Origin: Amaurobius ferox
Lineage: Eukaryota > Arthropoda > Arachnida > Araneae > Amaurobiidae
NCBI GenBank assembly: GCA_951213105.1
Contig: OX578138.1
Location: forward strand, 93,216,914-93,280,913
Length of the DNA: 64,000 bases
Direction: 5' to 3'
Shown: in pieces, positions 24,803-35,875 of the stretch
Numbering within the stretch: position 1 is the first letter of the stretch
How the letters are laid out: every line of letters starts with the position of its first letter
Program-made: the position numbers and the translations under genes
Notes under the pieces: model-generated
Told to the model about the DNA's origin: nothing
Seen by the model: only the letters and a program-made list of their open reading frames with translations
The model's database searches: none

Positions 24803-25652
24803 ATACAGGGTGTCCCAGAAAGATTGAACCGCGCTTTAATTTTTTACCTGTTGGAGATAAGTGGACAATGTTAAATGCAAAAATGCTGAAAGTAAGTTAG
24901 GAAATAAGACTACGTTAATGAAATAGTCCTCCTATTAATTTTCAAAAAGTTACACTTTTTAAATTTTTATACGATTCCCTTTAGACAAATATCATCAATC
25001 GGAAAATGTTTATTTTTAATGCAACAAGATCATTAAAAATAACCGCATACCTGTATCTTTAAAATTGAGCGAGTTATATTAATTGAAAATTGAACATTGT
25101 GAACGGGGACCATATATCATATTAGAAATGTAAATTTGTGACATATCACAAAAAAAATAAAACTAGATGATAATACATAAGATACCCAACCGCGTAGTAA
25201 CACTGCTTTATATGATCTCTCTCTATGTAATGCTTTATTAATATGCATTTGTGATAAAAAAATGTTGACACATATTAACGTATTTTTGATCTAAACAATT
25301 TCCATCTTCAATTTGTTTATGATCCCTATTTTCATTGATGAAACAGCCTTTCATATCGTACGGAAAAGTGACATAAGTCATATTTTTCCTTTATCATAAT
25401 TCAGTTCATTTTAAAGATACATATATTCGGGGTTTTTTTAATGATCTGGTTGCATTAAATTGACCAAATTTGTCTAAGGGGGTCGTATAAAAATTTAAAA
25501 AGTGTAACTTTTTCAAAATTAATGAGAGGACTAATCCATTAAAGTAGCCGTATTTTCCATCTTACTTTCAACATTTTTTCAATTTATGTTGCCCATTTAT
25601 GCCCAACAGGTAAAGAATTAAATTTTCAATCTTTTTGTGACATCCTTTATAG
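24803..25652. mobile_element. Long-arm foldback/MITE, about 850 bp
   Basis: The ends are TATACAGGGTGTCCCAGAAA and, reversed, TATAAAGGATGTCACAAAAA. About 300 bp of each arm pair, sharing for instance AAAAAGTTACACTTTTTAAA and TTTTTACCTGTTGG. TA-rich flanks fit a mariner/Tc1-type non-autonomous element. No transposase inside. Confidence 0.8.
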
Positions 25653-27076
25653 TTGGCGGGAATTTGGTTGATACGAAGACCCAAGCTATGGTCAGACCGA
25701 CAGTGCCCTGAAGATAGTTATTACTGCGATCTATGCATTTGTATCTATTGAGCTCTAAATATATTTTGTGTCATAATATTTAAAACTTTATTTCGATAGT
25801 GAAGTGTAGCGGGTGTATTTGTCTGTGTTAAAGTGCATAGCTACCTACGGCCTCTGTGTGAACGGGGTGGACGGCGAACAGAGCAGATGAAACGAGACTA
25901 CTTGTCCCCGAAGAAAAATGCAGGCAGAACCTGAAACAAACAAACAAATGAATAAGCAAATATTATTGGCATTTGTACATACATATTTCAATAATAATAT
26001 TTTCTGGTATTAAAAGCTAAAAACCAGTTTATGCGTAAGCCATATGTTCTATTCTACGAAACAAGGAAGAAGCGTTGCGACGTTTCAAAGACGTTGCAAA
26101 ATGGTCTGTTTGATGTTTGAATGGTGTATTTGTTACAGGTAACCGATTTTGGCGGGTCATTGAAAAAACGAAACTTTATATTGCTGAGGAAATTTCCTGA
26201 CATCTAGGCGTCTTTTTTTCTAATGATATTGCAGAGTAAAATTTCTTCTTGTGCATCTCCAAATGTGCAGTCATAAATTAGAGAACCTATGTAGCATTTC
26301 TGTTTAAGAAACATAAACAATTAAAGACGTCGGTTTTCCCGGCTTTTTTCTATATAATTCTCTATTTTTGTATGTTCTTTCAGAACATTTGTATGAAAAG
26401 TATTCGCTTGTTTGTAGAAAATTTACCATGTGCTAGGTGCAGGGCTTAGAGTTTCCCAAGAAATCAACAGAACATATTTATTTTTTATTTAGAGTTAGTA
26501 TTAGCCAGATGATTTTTTTCTTTAAACACAATTTGGGACATTTTGTATTATTTTATAATATATTCTTTTTATGCATCATAAATCCTCATCTTATGCTCAT
26601 TAAAAATCACTGAAATTCATTTATTAACTTTTTTTAGAAACTAAATTAAGAAGGAATACAAAATTTCAATTTTGTGTGAAATTAAATAGGGAAATTCCAG
26701 GATAGATGCTGTGTCCGGTATCGATTGCGCACCCACCCTAGTTCTGAAAGTTACCGTAAGATGGTAAATCAGTAAATACTAACGGTGTGTCATTTAGTGC
26801 TTTAAATGTGTTTGATAAGTATTGTGTTCCTGTGCCTTTTTTTCACATTTAATTGACAAATATCAAAGACGAATTGTAGGATTTATTATGAAATATTTTA
26901 TTTTGCTATCACAGATTGTAATTTATAGCTAAAACTCCTTTGTGCAGAGTGTTTTTAATGTGATTTTGCCATGTTTGAATCCAAGGCTAGGAAGCCGCAA
27001 AATGCGGCATCTCTCCCCTAGAAATGGGCAGTCTCAAGAGTTATTTGAAAAATAAATACCATTTTCATATTTTTTT
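25653..27076. other. No recognisable gene
   Basis: 1.4 kb without coding signal, tRNA-like modules or transposon ends that I can recognise. Confidence 0.4.
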
Positions 27077-27785
27077 TCTAATGGCCAGACAATTGATATA
27101 ACATCATTTGCCCATACACCGGCAGGAACCTATACCGGAAGCGTGTGACGATTGAGCGTCGCCGGGCCCCGAACCAGGGACCTGATGCATTGTTGACCGA
27201 CATTATAATCACTGAGCAAAAGCTAGCTCCTCCTCTGTTCTTATAATTCGGGAACAGGCTCCAAGCATCTTGATAGATGTCTTTGTTGCCGCACACTCCC
27301 TCCGCTGATGAGGAAATGCCGGGAGGCGTGTCGCCTCGGCGTGACGGACAGTCGTGGTCAACCAGGAAGGGAGTGTCAAGACTTCTGACTCCATGTGGTG
27401 CTGCCTTCTCGTGTTGAGATGGTGAGATCGTTGGAGAGGAAGGTTGCGTGTTTCAAACGTCCAGTCATCATTGTGGCGATTGGGCATCGCCGGATCCCGA
27501 ACCAGGGACTTGATGCATTGTCGACCGACATTATAATCACTGAGCAAAAGCTAGCTCCTCCTCTGTTCTTATAATTCGGGAACAGGCTCCAAGCATCTTT
27601 GATAGATGTCTTTGCTGCCGCAAACCTATTAGCCGTCACATGACGTTGTCCCGGCACACCAGTGGGGGTCGGAACACACCGCGTCCAACGACATAACATC
27701 CATGCCTGAAGGTGGGACTGGAACCCACAACCCGGCTGCCGGACGATCGCTAGGGAACGCTTGCCTTGACCACTCGACCACCGCG
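27077..27785 (-). repeat. tRNA-derived SINE with internally duplicated body
   Basis: Read on the minus strand from 27785: a tRNA-like head GGTGGTCGAGTGGTCAAGGC with a B box GGGTTCCAGTCCCACC, then a GC-rich body. The roughly 120-bp segment with AAGACATCTATCAA, GCTTGGAGCCTGTTCCCGAA and CAGTGATTATAATGTCGGTC occurs twice, about 315 bp apart (around 27510-27615 and 27190-27295). The short open frames are repeat shadows. The head is related to that of the composite SINE at 34300. Confidence 0.75.
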
Positions 27786-27858
27786 TCGGAACAATTTTCA
27801 TAATTATGTTACTAATCTGATTTTCATCCTAATCCGTTGCTCATTAACCTTTTGCTAA

Positions 27859-28068
27859 CTGGTGGGACAGCGTCAATCTCAAACGAAGAACCTCGCAAAA
27901 AGGCAGATATTTGACATACCTTTCCCAAACAGTTCGATCTTCCTTTGCAGGTATTGGCTTCCATGGACGCCAATGTCTGCAAAAGGTGATCGAACAGTTT
28001 GGGATAGAGTAGTCAAATACCTGTCTTCTTAAGAGGTTCTTCGTTCGGGATTGACGCTATTCCACCCG
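27859..28068. mobile_element. Near-perfect foldback MITE, 210 bp
   Basis: Two arms of about 100 bp are almost exact complements: the left starts GGTGGGACAGCGTCAATCTC, and the right, reversed, GGTGGAATAGCGTCAATCCC. The loop is only about 10 bp around CTTCCATGGACG. A transcript would form a long hairpin. Confidence 0.85.
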
Positions 28069-28704
28069 TAAACAAAAGTTTAATGTCATTATTTTATCTG
28101 TGTTTGTTGAATTCTTAAACTGAGTTTAAATGAACAAAAAAACAAACGGATGTAGTCAAATTTTTATGTTTTACAAAATTGCAATTTCAGTGTTTCTATC
28201 TTTTCATATTTAAATATACGTGTTTCTTGAAGAAAAATATTTGGCACGTCCATTAAAATTCATTTATGAAAAATAAGGAGAGTGTCCCTTATGGTGCGGC
28301 ATAACACCCGAAAGTTTGGGAAGAAATGCCGCAGTAAAGGGGTTTACAAAATAAATTACAATTGCTCATTACGAATTTTAAAATTTATTTTATCATAATA
28401 CATATGCTTCCTAAATATAAATAAATTATTATGACTGCATAAGCTTCTTGTTTTTGCACCATGGGTGTCAGAATATTGATTTAAAATAAGTGTGTCATCT
28501 ATCCCGCATTTACCCTATATATTGCATACAATATTTGTTTTAATAATTTGCTTATTTTATATTCTAGAACTGAATTTGGAAATATCAAGCAAGCGCGTGA
28601 CATGTGGTCCAGAAAATGAATATTTTATTGCATTTTGTTAGTATATTATATTTATATGAAATAATCTTCAAAATGAAGATATTAACTACGCAGAGTCCAC
28701 TTTA
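28069..28704. other. No recognisable feature
   Basis: AT-rich spacer; nothing supported. Confidence 0.4.
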
Positions 28705-29190
28705 AAGATAAGAGCTTGCAATATCGTCCCAGTAGCTCAACAGTAGAGCATCTGCTAGCTAGTTCGGAGATCCAAGGTTCGATTATAGGTTGGGGCAGCA
28801 AGGTTCGTTACAAATGCACCCGAAAAAGTTACCCTAAAAGTTAGTTCAATGAGGTCGAAGGTCTGAAAGTGACCCCAGTACAACTAGTACGGATTCAGTG
28901 GACTCTAGGATATGGAGGCCCGATTTCTAAGTGAGAGGACAACGACCACGCAGGATACTAACCTGGGTAAAAATAGTACTATAAGGAGGCTAACCTGGGG
29001 TAAAAATAGCAGGAGGTGGTCAATCAGTTTGTCAGTTGCACGTCAATCTGACATTAGACGGTGGAGAATGCAGAGTTCACATCAAAGATGAGAGCTTGCA
29101 ATATCGTCTCAGTAGCTCAACGGTAGAGCATCGGCTAGTCAGTTTGGAGATCCGAGGTTCGATTCTCGGTTGGGACAGCAAGGTATTTTA
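28705..29190 (+). repeat. Dimeric tRNA-like SINE
   Basis: Two tRNA-like modules (CAGTAGCTCAACAGTAGAGC at 28731 with B box GGTTCGATTATAGG; CAGTAGCTCAACGGTAGAGC near 29113 with GGTTCGATTCTCGG) lie about 382 bp apart, each preceded by GAGAGCTTGCAATATCGT or nearly so. The body between them has CTGGGTAAAAATAGTACTAT. Each module keeps A and B boxes of a pol III promoter. They lack a convincing full cloverleaf and anticodon context, so I call a SINE rather than tRNA genes. Confidence 0.75.
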
Positions 29191-29639
29191 CAACTACGTA
29201 TTATAGCTCCTACTTAGAAGATTCTGACTAAAGTCATTTCTTATAAAACTGAATTTTAAAGAATGCATTAGGGTATTTGGGAATGATCAAGTACAGAAAA
29301 ACTACGGAAAAACTATAAAGCCCAACGCAAATTCTGTCCGCTGTTTAATTCTTCGACTCATAATCCAGAAATTGTTAAAATCCCTACTCAGTTAAAACGG
29401 ATCCATGAATGCGGGACTCTCACGCCTCGCCAGGCACCACCGTTTAGCTATTATTTATTCAATACGCGTGATTGATTGCACTTGTTGCGAAACACATACG
29501 GTGCATTGTGCATATATTATTAAAAATATTCAAAACAGTCGCACGACCTCTTGATAGTGTCAACGTTCGCTGGCAAAACTCACGCCAACACCCTTTTCAC
29601 GAAACAGGTGTGAGTAATGAATATATCTCAAACGTAACG
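29191..29639. other. No recognisable feature
   Basis: The 81-codon open frame here has no recognisable motif. Confidence 0.35.
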
Positions 29640-30300
29640 GGCATTTATTATGTTACTAGAATGTATACTCGTCATGTGACGGAATTAAAAGTTTGCAAAG
29701 TATTGCCTCCCATTTAGCGTTGTTTTTATCAATTTGGTGACATGTTTATCAATATGGCGACATTTTATCAGTTAGTCAATATTTAAAAAGTCGCCAAGTT
29801 TTCGACATTCCACCAAATTTTTTACCAAGCTTTACGGACGAGTGGAGAAATAGGTTGTTCATGTAGTCGTTTCCTATGTTATTTCCAAGATATTGAGTTT
29901 TCAACAATTAGTCGTCATTTTCATTGATTTAGCGTTAATTTTATCAATTTCGCGACATTTTCGTCAATTTAGCAGCATTTAAAAAGACTCGTCAAGTTAG
30001 CGATATGCCACCAGAATTTTGCGAAGCGTTATAGACGGAGAAATAGGTTTTTCATATAGTAGATTCTGATATTTTTTTCCAAGATATTGAATTTTCATCT
30101 ATTAGTCGTCATTTTTACCAATTTGGCTACAGTTTTATCAATTTGGCGACATTTTTATTAATTTGCGGCGTTTTCGTCAATTTGGGAACATTTAAAAAAT
30201 CTCACCAAGTAGGCGATATTTAGCCAATTTCTACACCAAAATTTCGCTAAACGTTGCCCAGAGATAGATAGATAAACAGACAGGTAAGGTGTTTATATTA
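29640..30300 (-). repeat. R1 fragment, GGCGACATTTTTATC block
   Basis: A partial reverse copy containing only the block of short direct repeats such as ATCAATTTGGCGACATTTT, which form several rounds here. It ends in GATAGATAGATAAACAGACA at about 30260-30285. The reverse complement of the same fragment, with the same GATA/CAGA end, is at 44055-44800. Confidence 0.7.
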
Positions 30301-30379
30301 TGGCCTTCATTGCTTATTCAATATAATAAATATCCGTTAAAATCCTACGATGTGTAAAATTGGTCAATTTAACAACATA
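30301..30379. other. Short spacer before Tc1 element
   Basis: It ends with the TA duplication (30378-30379) of the transposon that follows. Confidence 0.5.
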
Positions 30380-31836
30380 CACTGGCGGAAAATAGAATCC
30401 CAGCACCAAGAATAAATTAGTTTAGAGGAATGAAATTTAGGCAAAGTAATTGTGTAGATAACATATTTATTTCATTAAAGTTTCAAGGTCACAGGTTAAA
30501 GTATACGAGAGAAGAGCCATTTTAAATGTGAAATGGTGGTACATTAATAACCGCTGTAGTCGCCACGATTTTGAATGCAAACATGCAAACGCATTCTTAC
30601 AATCAAAGTTTGAACGAGTTGTCATTGTGTCGTACAGGTGCCGTACGTCATTTTGTGTGATGGAGTTCCATGCATGTTGCACTTCGTCAGTCAAATAAGC
30701 AACGATTAATGCTGATTGTGGATGACGCTGGATTTGTCTTCCAATAATGTCCCATACGTGCTCGATGGGAGAAAGATCTGGAGATATTGCAATGGAAGGC
30801 AACATGTTGACACCCTGTAGAGCACGTTGGGTGACAGCAGCGGTACGAGGACGAGCTTTATCCTATTGGAAAACACCCTCTTGAATACTGCTCATGAATG
30901 GCAGCACAACCGGTTCAATCACCAGTCTGATGTGCAAATTTGCTGTCAATGTGCTTGGGATAACGACGAGAGTGCTCCTGCTGTCATAGGAAATGGCTCC
31001 CCAGACCATAACTCCTGGTGTAGGCCAAGTGTGTCTACGCCGCAGACATATTGGTTCCATGCGCTCACCTGGCCTCATTCTTACCATTGTACGACCATCA
31101 CTGGCACCAAGACAGAAACGGTTTTCATCTGAGAATACAACAGATCTCCACTCCGCCCTCCAATGACCTCTAGCTTGACACCACTGACGTCGCAGATGGC
31201 AGTGATTCGGAGTTAGTGGTATGAACGCTACAGGCCGTCTGGCACGGAACTGTCCCTCAAGTAATGGATTTCTTACAGTTCGCTGTGTCACTCTGGGGCC
31301 AACAGAAGCTCTAATTTCTGCTGCAGATGCAGTACGATCCGCAACAGCCATGCGGCGAATACGGCGGTCTTCCCTCTCAGTAGTGGCCCGTGCGCGCTCG
31401 GATCCCTGTCTTCTTGGGACAGAACCTTCTCGTGACCACTGCTGCCAACAATCATGCACAGTGGGTACATCCCTGCCAAGTCTTTCTTCAATATCGCGGA
31501 AAGAAAATCCACCTTTTCGTAGTCCTATTATACGGCCTCATTCAAACTCACTAAGCTGCTGATACTGCCTTTTTCGTCTCCTTAAAGGCATTATTGACTA
31601 AAACCTAGCTCACAATATCCTATCCGGACGATAAATAACGCTCACGAAGTTTTACATCGCGTATTTAAAGCAAACGTGATTTGCATGTTCATAGCGGGGC
31701 TACTTGCGGCACTCTAATTCGTCTAGCGCGAAATTTGAATAGACGTCATCTTTCACATGTGCAAAAACGCGGCTTCCAAATTTCGTTTATCTTGCACAAC
31801 TCCTTCTTGGTGTTGGGATTTTATTTTCCGCCAGTG
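30380..31836 (-). mobile_element. Tc1-like DNA transposon, nearly complete
   Basis: It has terminal inverted repeats of about 31 bp: the left reads CACTGGCGGAAAATAGAATC and the right, reversed, CACTGGCGGAAAATAAAATC, both continuing into CCxCACCAAG. TA target duplications flank both ends (30378-30379 and 31837-31838). The 1,457-bp length and a single transposase frame are normal for Tc1. It is the best-preserved DNA transposon of the window; only two nonsense changes were seen in its gene. Confidence 0.92.
30467..31591 (-). pseudogene. Tc1-like transposase with two in-frame stops
   Basis: From ATG at 31591 the frame runs 374 codons to 30467 without a frameshift but contains a TGA at 31540-31538 (codon 18) and a TAG at 30865-30863. 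An N-terminal helix-turn-helix region (FRDIEERLGRDVPTVHDCW) is followed by VTQRTVR, then the catalytic blocks VVFSDENRFCLG (first Asp), the Asp directly after the TAG (DKARPRTA), and SPDLSPIEHVWD (final Glu). The second stop would cut off two of the three catalytic residues, so the copy is inactive. Tc1 transposases are usually about 340 aa. Confidence 0.9.
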
Positions 31837-31875
31837 TATATATGATTATAAAAAAGATTACATTTTAAGTAATAT

Positions 31876-31959
31876 ACATACATTAAGTACCGGCCGTCCA
31901 AACGGCTGCTCATGTCCCAGGAAGTGTCGGAAGGTCTGAGTCTTCCACATACATTAAGT
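31876..31959. repeat. Tiny retroposed insert with 13-bp target duplication
   Basis: ACATACATTAAGT at 31876-31888 recurs at 31947-31959 and brackets 58 bp that include CCGGCCGTCCAAACGGCTGC. Part of this resembles the GC-rich body of the SINE at 19930-20205 (CTGTTTGGACGGCCGG on the complementary strand). Confidence 0.5.
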
Positions 31960-33165
31960 GATACATTTAAATGATGTATAACTGAGTGCAAACGGGAGCA
32001 ATTGTTATATTGCAAAGTAATTCTGTCATCGGGTGACTGTACTACAAAATCTAAAACTCCTAGATGACAGACTGACCTATGGCCTCCATGTTACATCAGA
32101 ATGGAAAGCGGCTTGGATACAAGAAGTGACAACCAGCGTTACTCTCCTTACTGACCTCAGTGAAGTAAGGTATCTGTTTTGACACAAGTATCACTTAATG
32201 CGTCGGAGGAACGACATTCTTGTATTCAACTCTTCCACAATTTATCTATATTTTCTTCTTGTTCATTCAATAATCAAATATCTGTATCCCTTTTAGGGAA
32301 TTATTAAAGTAATTTACCACAGAAGATTCTCTCTCATTTTATTCAGGATTTATATCAAAATGTACGATCTTGAATCACTGCGCAATAGATACCAAAGGTC
32401 TGATTCAAAATGACGGTTGAGTCAGCTCACCATATTGAAGCTATAAAAAAACCTACTGCATTAAAAATTTGAAGCATTTGAATCTCAATTTCAATGATAT
32501 ACAGCCAATGTTGCTTATAGAGATTCAGTAAGATATTGTTGATTAAAAGTTGCGATGTTTATTTTATATTTAGTGTGATCCTTCAACATACACACCACAG
32601 AGAAGCAATTAATAAAATGGTTGTAGTATTGTATATTTAATACACTAAAATTTAAATATATAGTGAAACCTATAGGTAGAGTATAGCTTCAATAATATCA
32701 TGGTTTTTCCAATGTTGAGACAAATGGGTTATATCAGTATAATGTGTTATTTCGATATAATGGGTTATATCGAATACTTCTCGTGAGTCAGTTCTGATTC
32801 TCATTGTGCTAAATGCCACAGTTTGGCTCAAAAAAACTTGCAATAATGCAATAGATGATTACTTGCATTTTATTTGTAAATTTTGCGACCTTAAAATAAG
32901 CTATTTATAATCAAATTTATGTTCACTTAAATTTACTGATATTGTTTTTTGTGAGTGTTTTCACAATTAGTAATGATGACATTATATAGAAGACCGTATA
33001 TAAAAATATCAATAATACTCACCCCACCTTCTACTTTAAAAGGATTTTAATATATGGATAATAAACATTATTTTGTGATGTTTTATAAACTAAGTGTTTG
33101 ATGTACATTTAAATATTTAATCTTCTCAGGCCATATTTCTTATTCATTTTATTATTTTTCTTAGG
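31960..33165. other. No recognisable gene
   Basis: A short passage near 32720-32780 repeats GGGTTATATC/GTTATTTCGATATAATG words. Otherwise nothing could be supported. Confidence 0.4.
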
Positions 33166-33169
33166 AAAT

Positions 33170-33420
33170 TCCGACACTTTAAGCGCCATAAAAGTTTCCG
33201 AAGTGAAAATCGATTCTTTTAACGACATCGATAAAATACGTGTCTAGACTTCGTTCATCATTCGCAAAGCAAAACAATTTGAGATGACCCCATCTGTATT
33301 CTTCACTCTACAAGATGCCATTTGGTTCCATCTCATTTGGAATGTTGTGAAAAATGCCACTTTTCATAAAGAGGAAAATTTGAAATTGCACTATGTGCGA
33401 AACACATGAAAGTATCTAGT
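33170..33420 (+). repeat. R2 dispersed repeat, copy 1
   Basis: This contains ACACTTTAAGCGCCATAAAA, ATCGATTCTTTTAACGACAT and TACGTGTCTAGACTTCG, then GCAAAACAATTTGAGATGAC and CTGTATTCTTCACTC. Similar words in the same order occur at 35590, 42235 and 47060. It is an unclassified dispersed element with no coding sequence. Confidence 0.7.
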
Positions 33421-34174
33421 AGTTTCGCTTCAATTACACATGGGCAATATATTAAGCCTATCGTATGACGAGGTGAATAAACTTATTCACAATGTCCTTC
33501 CCCACCTGTCTGGATTCCAGCACAACTTAAACTTCCAAAATTCTCAGCCATAGGAGGGTGAGATCTAACTCGTGATCAATTGAGCAAATTACTTTTCGAG
33601 TCTATAATAAAACACAATCGCTGTGATACCCCGAAAGCAAAATACAACAAGAAAATTATGGGGTCTTCATATAGCTGTAAGTGATTTGTGTATACTTCAT
33701 TTTTGACGAAACTATTGAGCATTTTCAATATCTTTTGTATACTTATTTCGTACAGTCATACTCATTTAAAGAAAACCGAAAGCAATATCTCCAGAACTGT
33801 AAATGGAAATTTATGAAGCATCTATAATCCGATTCTGAATTCATATCAACATCATCCACACCAATCCTGAGATAGATATTCCCGTCCAATAAATATTTCA
33901 AGGAAATATGTTTAATTGAAAGTGAAAAATCTCCAGAAATGGGAAATCTTTAGTGAACCCCCACGCCCATCTCCTCTGGAATTTAATGATGAATCCATAA
34001 TTAAATTTCAGAGCTTAAATGATATTTGATTCGAACCAGTTATCACCTAAGCCTGTAGCCCATCTTACTGCAACTCATTTTGAGAAATAGATGTTTCAAG
34101 AAAGTTTTGAACCGGAAATGGAAATCTTTCCTAAACTCCCATCCCATTATTCCCAATAATTAGATTCTGAATCC

Positions 34175-34563
34175 TCAGCCAACGGCTCTACCGTGCTTAA
34201 AACACCGGTTTCCGTTAGATCACCGAAGTTAAACAGCATCGGGCGCGGAGAGTACTTGGGTGGGTGACCACCTGGGAACGCCGTGTGCTGTTGACTCATT
34301 TAAGTCGACGTGGTGGCCGAACGGTCAAGGCGAACGTTTCCAGCGATCGATCGGCCGCCACGTTGTGGATTCGAGTCCCACGTAAGACATGGATGTTGTG
34401 TGTTGTGGGCGCAGTGTGATCCGCCCCCCTCTGGTGCGCCTGGGGCAACGTCCAAGGACGGCAAAATGGTTCACGATTTCGGTCGTACATAGGGCAAACG
34501 ACGTAAGTTGACGTAGAGTCTAGGGCTAGAGTAGTCTAGTGCCTGGCCATTGGAAAAACAATA
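34175..34563 (+). mobile_element. Composite SINE: 5S rRNA head fused to tRNA-like module
   Basis: About 389 bp lie between the 11-bp direct repeats ATTCTGAATCC (34164-34174 and 34564-34574). The insert starts with a whole 5S-like sequence, continues with a tRNA-like module (GTGGTGGCCGAACGGTCAAG and GGATTCGAGTCCCAC), then a GC-rich body and a short A-rich tail (GGAAAAACAATA). As the flanking repeat pair encloses everything, the 5S and tRNA parts moved as one unit. 5S-tRNA chimeric SINEs are known in vertebrates (the AmnSINE1 type). Confidence 0.75.
34178..34296 (+). pseudogene. 5S rRNA-like sequence (SINE head)
   Basis: 119 bp, the normal 5S length. It keeps GCCAACGGC at the start, the internal pol III promoter region GATCACCGAAGTTAAACAGC ATCGGGC, GAGTACTTGGGTGGGTGACC and CCTGGGAACGCC, and GCTGTTGACT at the end. 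Several helix-breaking changes (such as CCGTTAGATC for the usual CGTCCGATC) and its position at the front of a retroposon indicate that it is not an expressed 5S gene. Confidence 0.8.
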
Positions 34564-35589
34564 ATTCTGAATCCACATCAGTCATCATATAAACTGTACC
34601 TCAGATCTTGAGAAAATATATTTCAATAATAGGTTTTCCAATAATAGACATATCAAGGAAAATGTAAATTTCTGAATGGGGAGTGACACTTCCAGAATCA
34701 GAAGTGAAAATTTGTAGTGAGTCTTTTCAACCACTCCCGAATTGCTGAATCTGTATGAGTTATTATCTAAACTATATCTAAAGGCAATCTTGAGAAATAA
34801 ATGTTTCAAGGAGAATTACTGAACCGGAAGTAAAAAATAAAGCGGAAGTGAAAATTTTAGTGAACTAACTCTTCATTTGATGCTGAATCCATATTTGTTA
34901 TTATATAAGCTCTATCTATAGCCAATCTTGATAAGTAGATGTCTTAAGTGAACTAAATACTTTTAAACCGAAAATGAAAAAAAACATTGGAAGTGGAAAT
35001 TATTAGTGAATTCCATTTCCCCATCAGAATTTTATGCTGATTTTAAATCAGCCATATTCTGAGTCATCTGTTGCATATCCTCAGAAATAGATGATCCATA
35101 GACAAAGAAACACGGACTTTGAAGAAATACTGTATAATTCCTACTAAGCGACAGGGATCATGGAAAGAATAATTACTAAATTAATTTCAAGGATATTAAA
35201 CTATCACGAAATGGGAGATATTTCATCAAATTCATTACCAAATTTGCTGAATTTAAATCAGCCATCTTCTGAATTATATGTTGCATATCCTCAGAAATAG
35301 ATGCTTCATAGACAAAGAAACACGGACTTTGAAGACATAATGTATAATTCTTACTAAGCGACATGAATCACGGAAAAATAATTATTAAATTAATGTCATG
35401 GACATTAAATTATCACCAAATAGGCGCTATTTCATCAAATTCATTGCCAAATTTGTCACTAAGAGACTAACAGATAAATATAAACTGGCTTTTCCTATGT
35501 ATATACTGGAAATAGCATTTTTGCAATTTCACTTTTCCTAAAAGTGTAATATATTTTTCCTTTTCTATATGTTCCCCTGTTTTGACTAT

Positions 35590-35875
35590 AAAAAATATAT
35601 CAACGCTTAAAGTGCCATGACGATTGAAAGTAAAAAATCGATATTTTTAAAGATATCGAAAAAGTACGTGTCTAGACTTCAATCACCGAACTTGAAGTGT
35701 GCCCTATCACTTCAAAAGTAAAACAAAGCTTGGCGACCAGATTATTGATTCAATAAAACACTTTTCTTTTTCACTCCACTTGAAATGTTTTCATAAATAC
35801 CAATTGACGCCATTTTCTAAAATCAAAAATCGGCAATTCAAATGTTCGTTGTGATTTAATTTTTCCTTATTTTAT
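35590..35875 (+). repeat. R2 dispersed repeat, copy 2
   Basis: This carries ACGCTTAAAGTGCCATGACG, AAATCGATATTTTTAAAGAT, TACGTGTCTAGACTTC, ATCACCGAAC, CTATCACTTCAAAAG and a C-terminal block with CCACTTGAAATGTTTTC. The order matches the copy at 47060. Confidence 0.7.

Larger units (their letters stand above)
33760..35470 (+). repeat. Diverged tandem repeats of about 140-210 bp
   Basis: Words such as ATTCTGAATCCATAT, AATCTTGAGAAATAAATGTT and AACCGGAAGTGAAAA recur at roughly 140-180-bp steps. At the right end two better-conserved 210-bp copies contain GACAAAGAAACACGGACTTT (35101 and 35311). One unit is split by the composite SINE at 34175-34563. Confidence 0.7.

Noticed and set aside
28731..29190. 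tRNA genes with good A and B boxes
   Set aside because: They occur as diverged pairs with a common body at several sites of the window, so they are SINE heads.
30863..31562. Plus-strand ORFs over the Tc1 element
   Set aside because: They are antisense shadows of the transposase frame.
34178..34296. Functional 5S rRNA gene
   Set aside because: Several substitutions in paired regions, fusion to a tRNA-like module and flanking target duplication show a retroposon.
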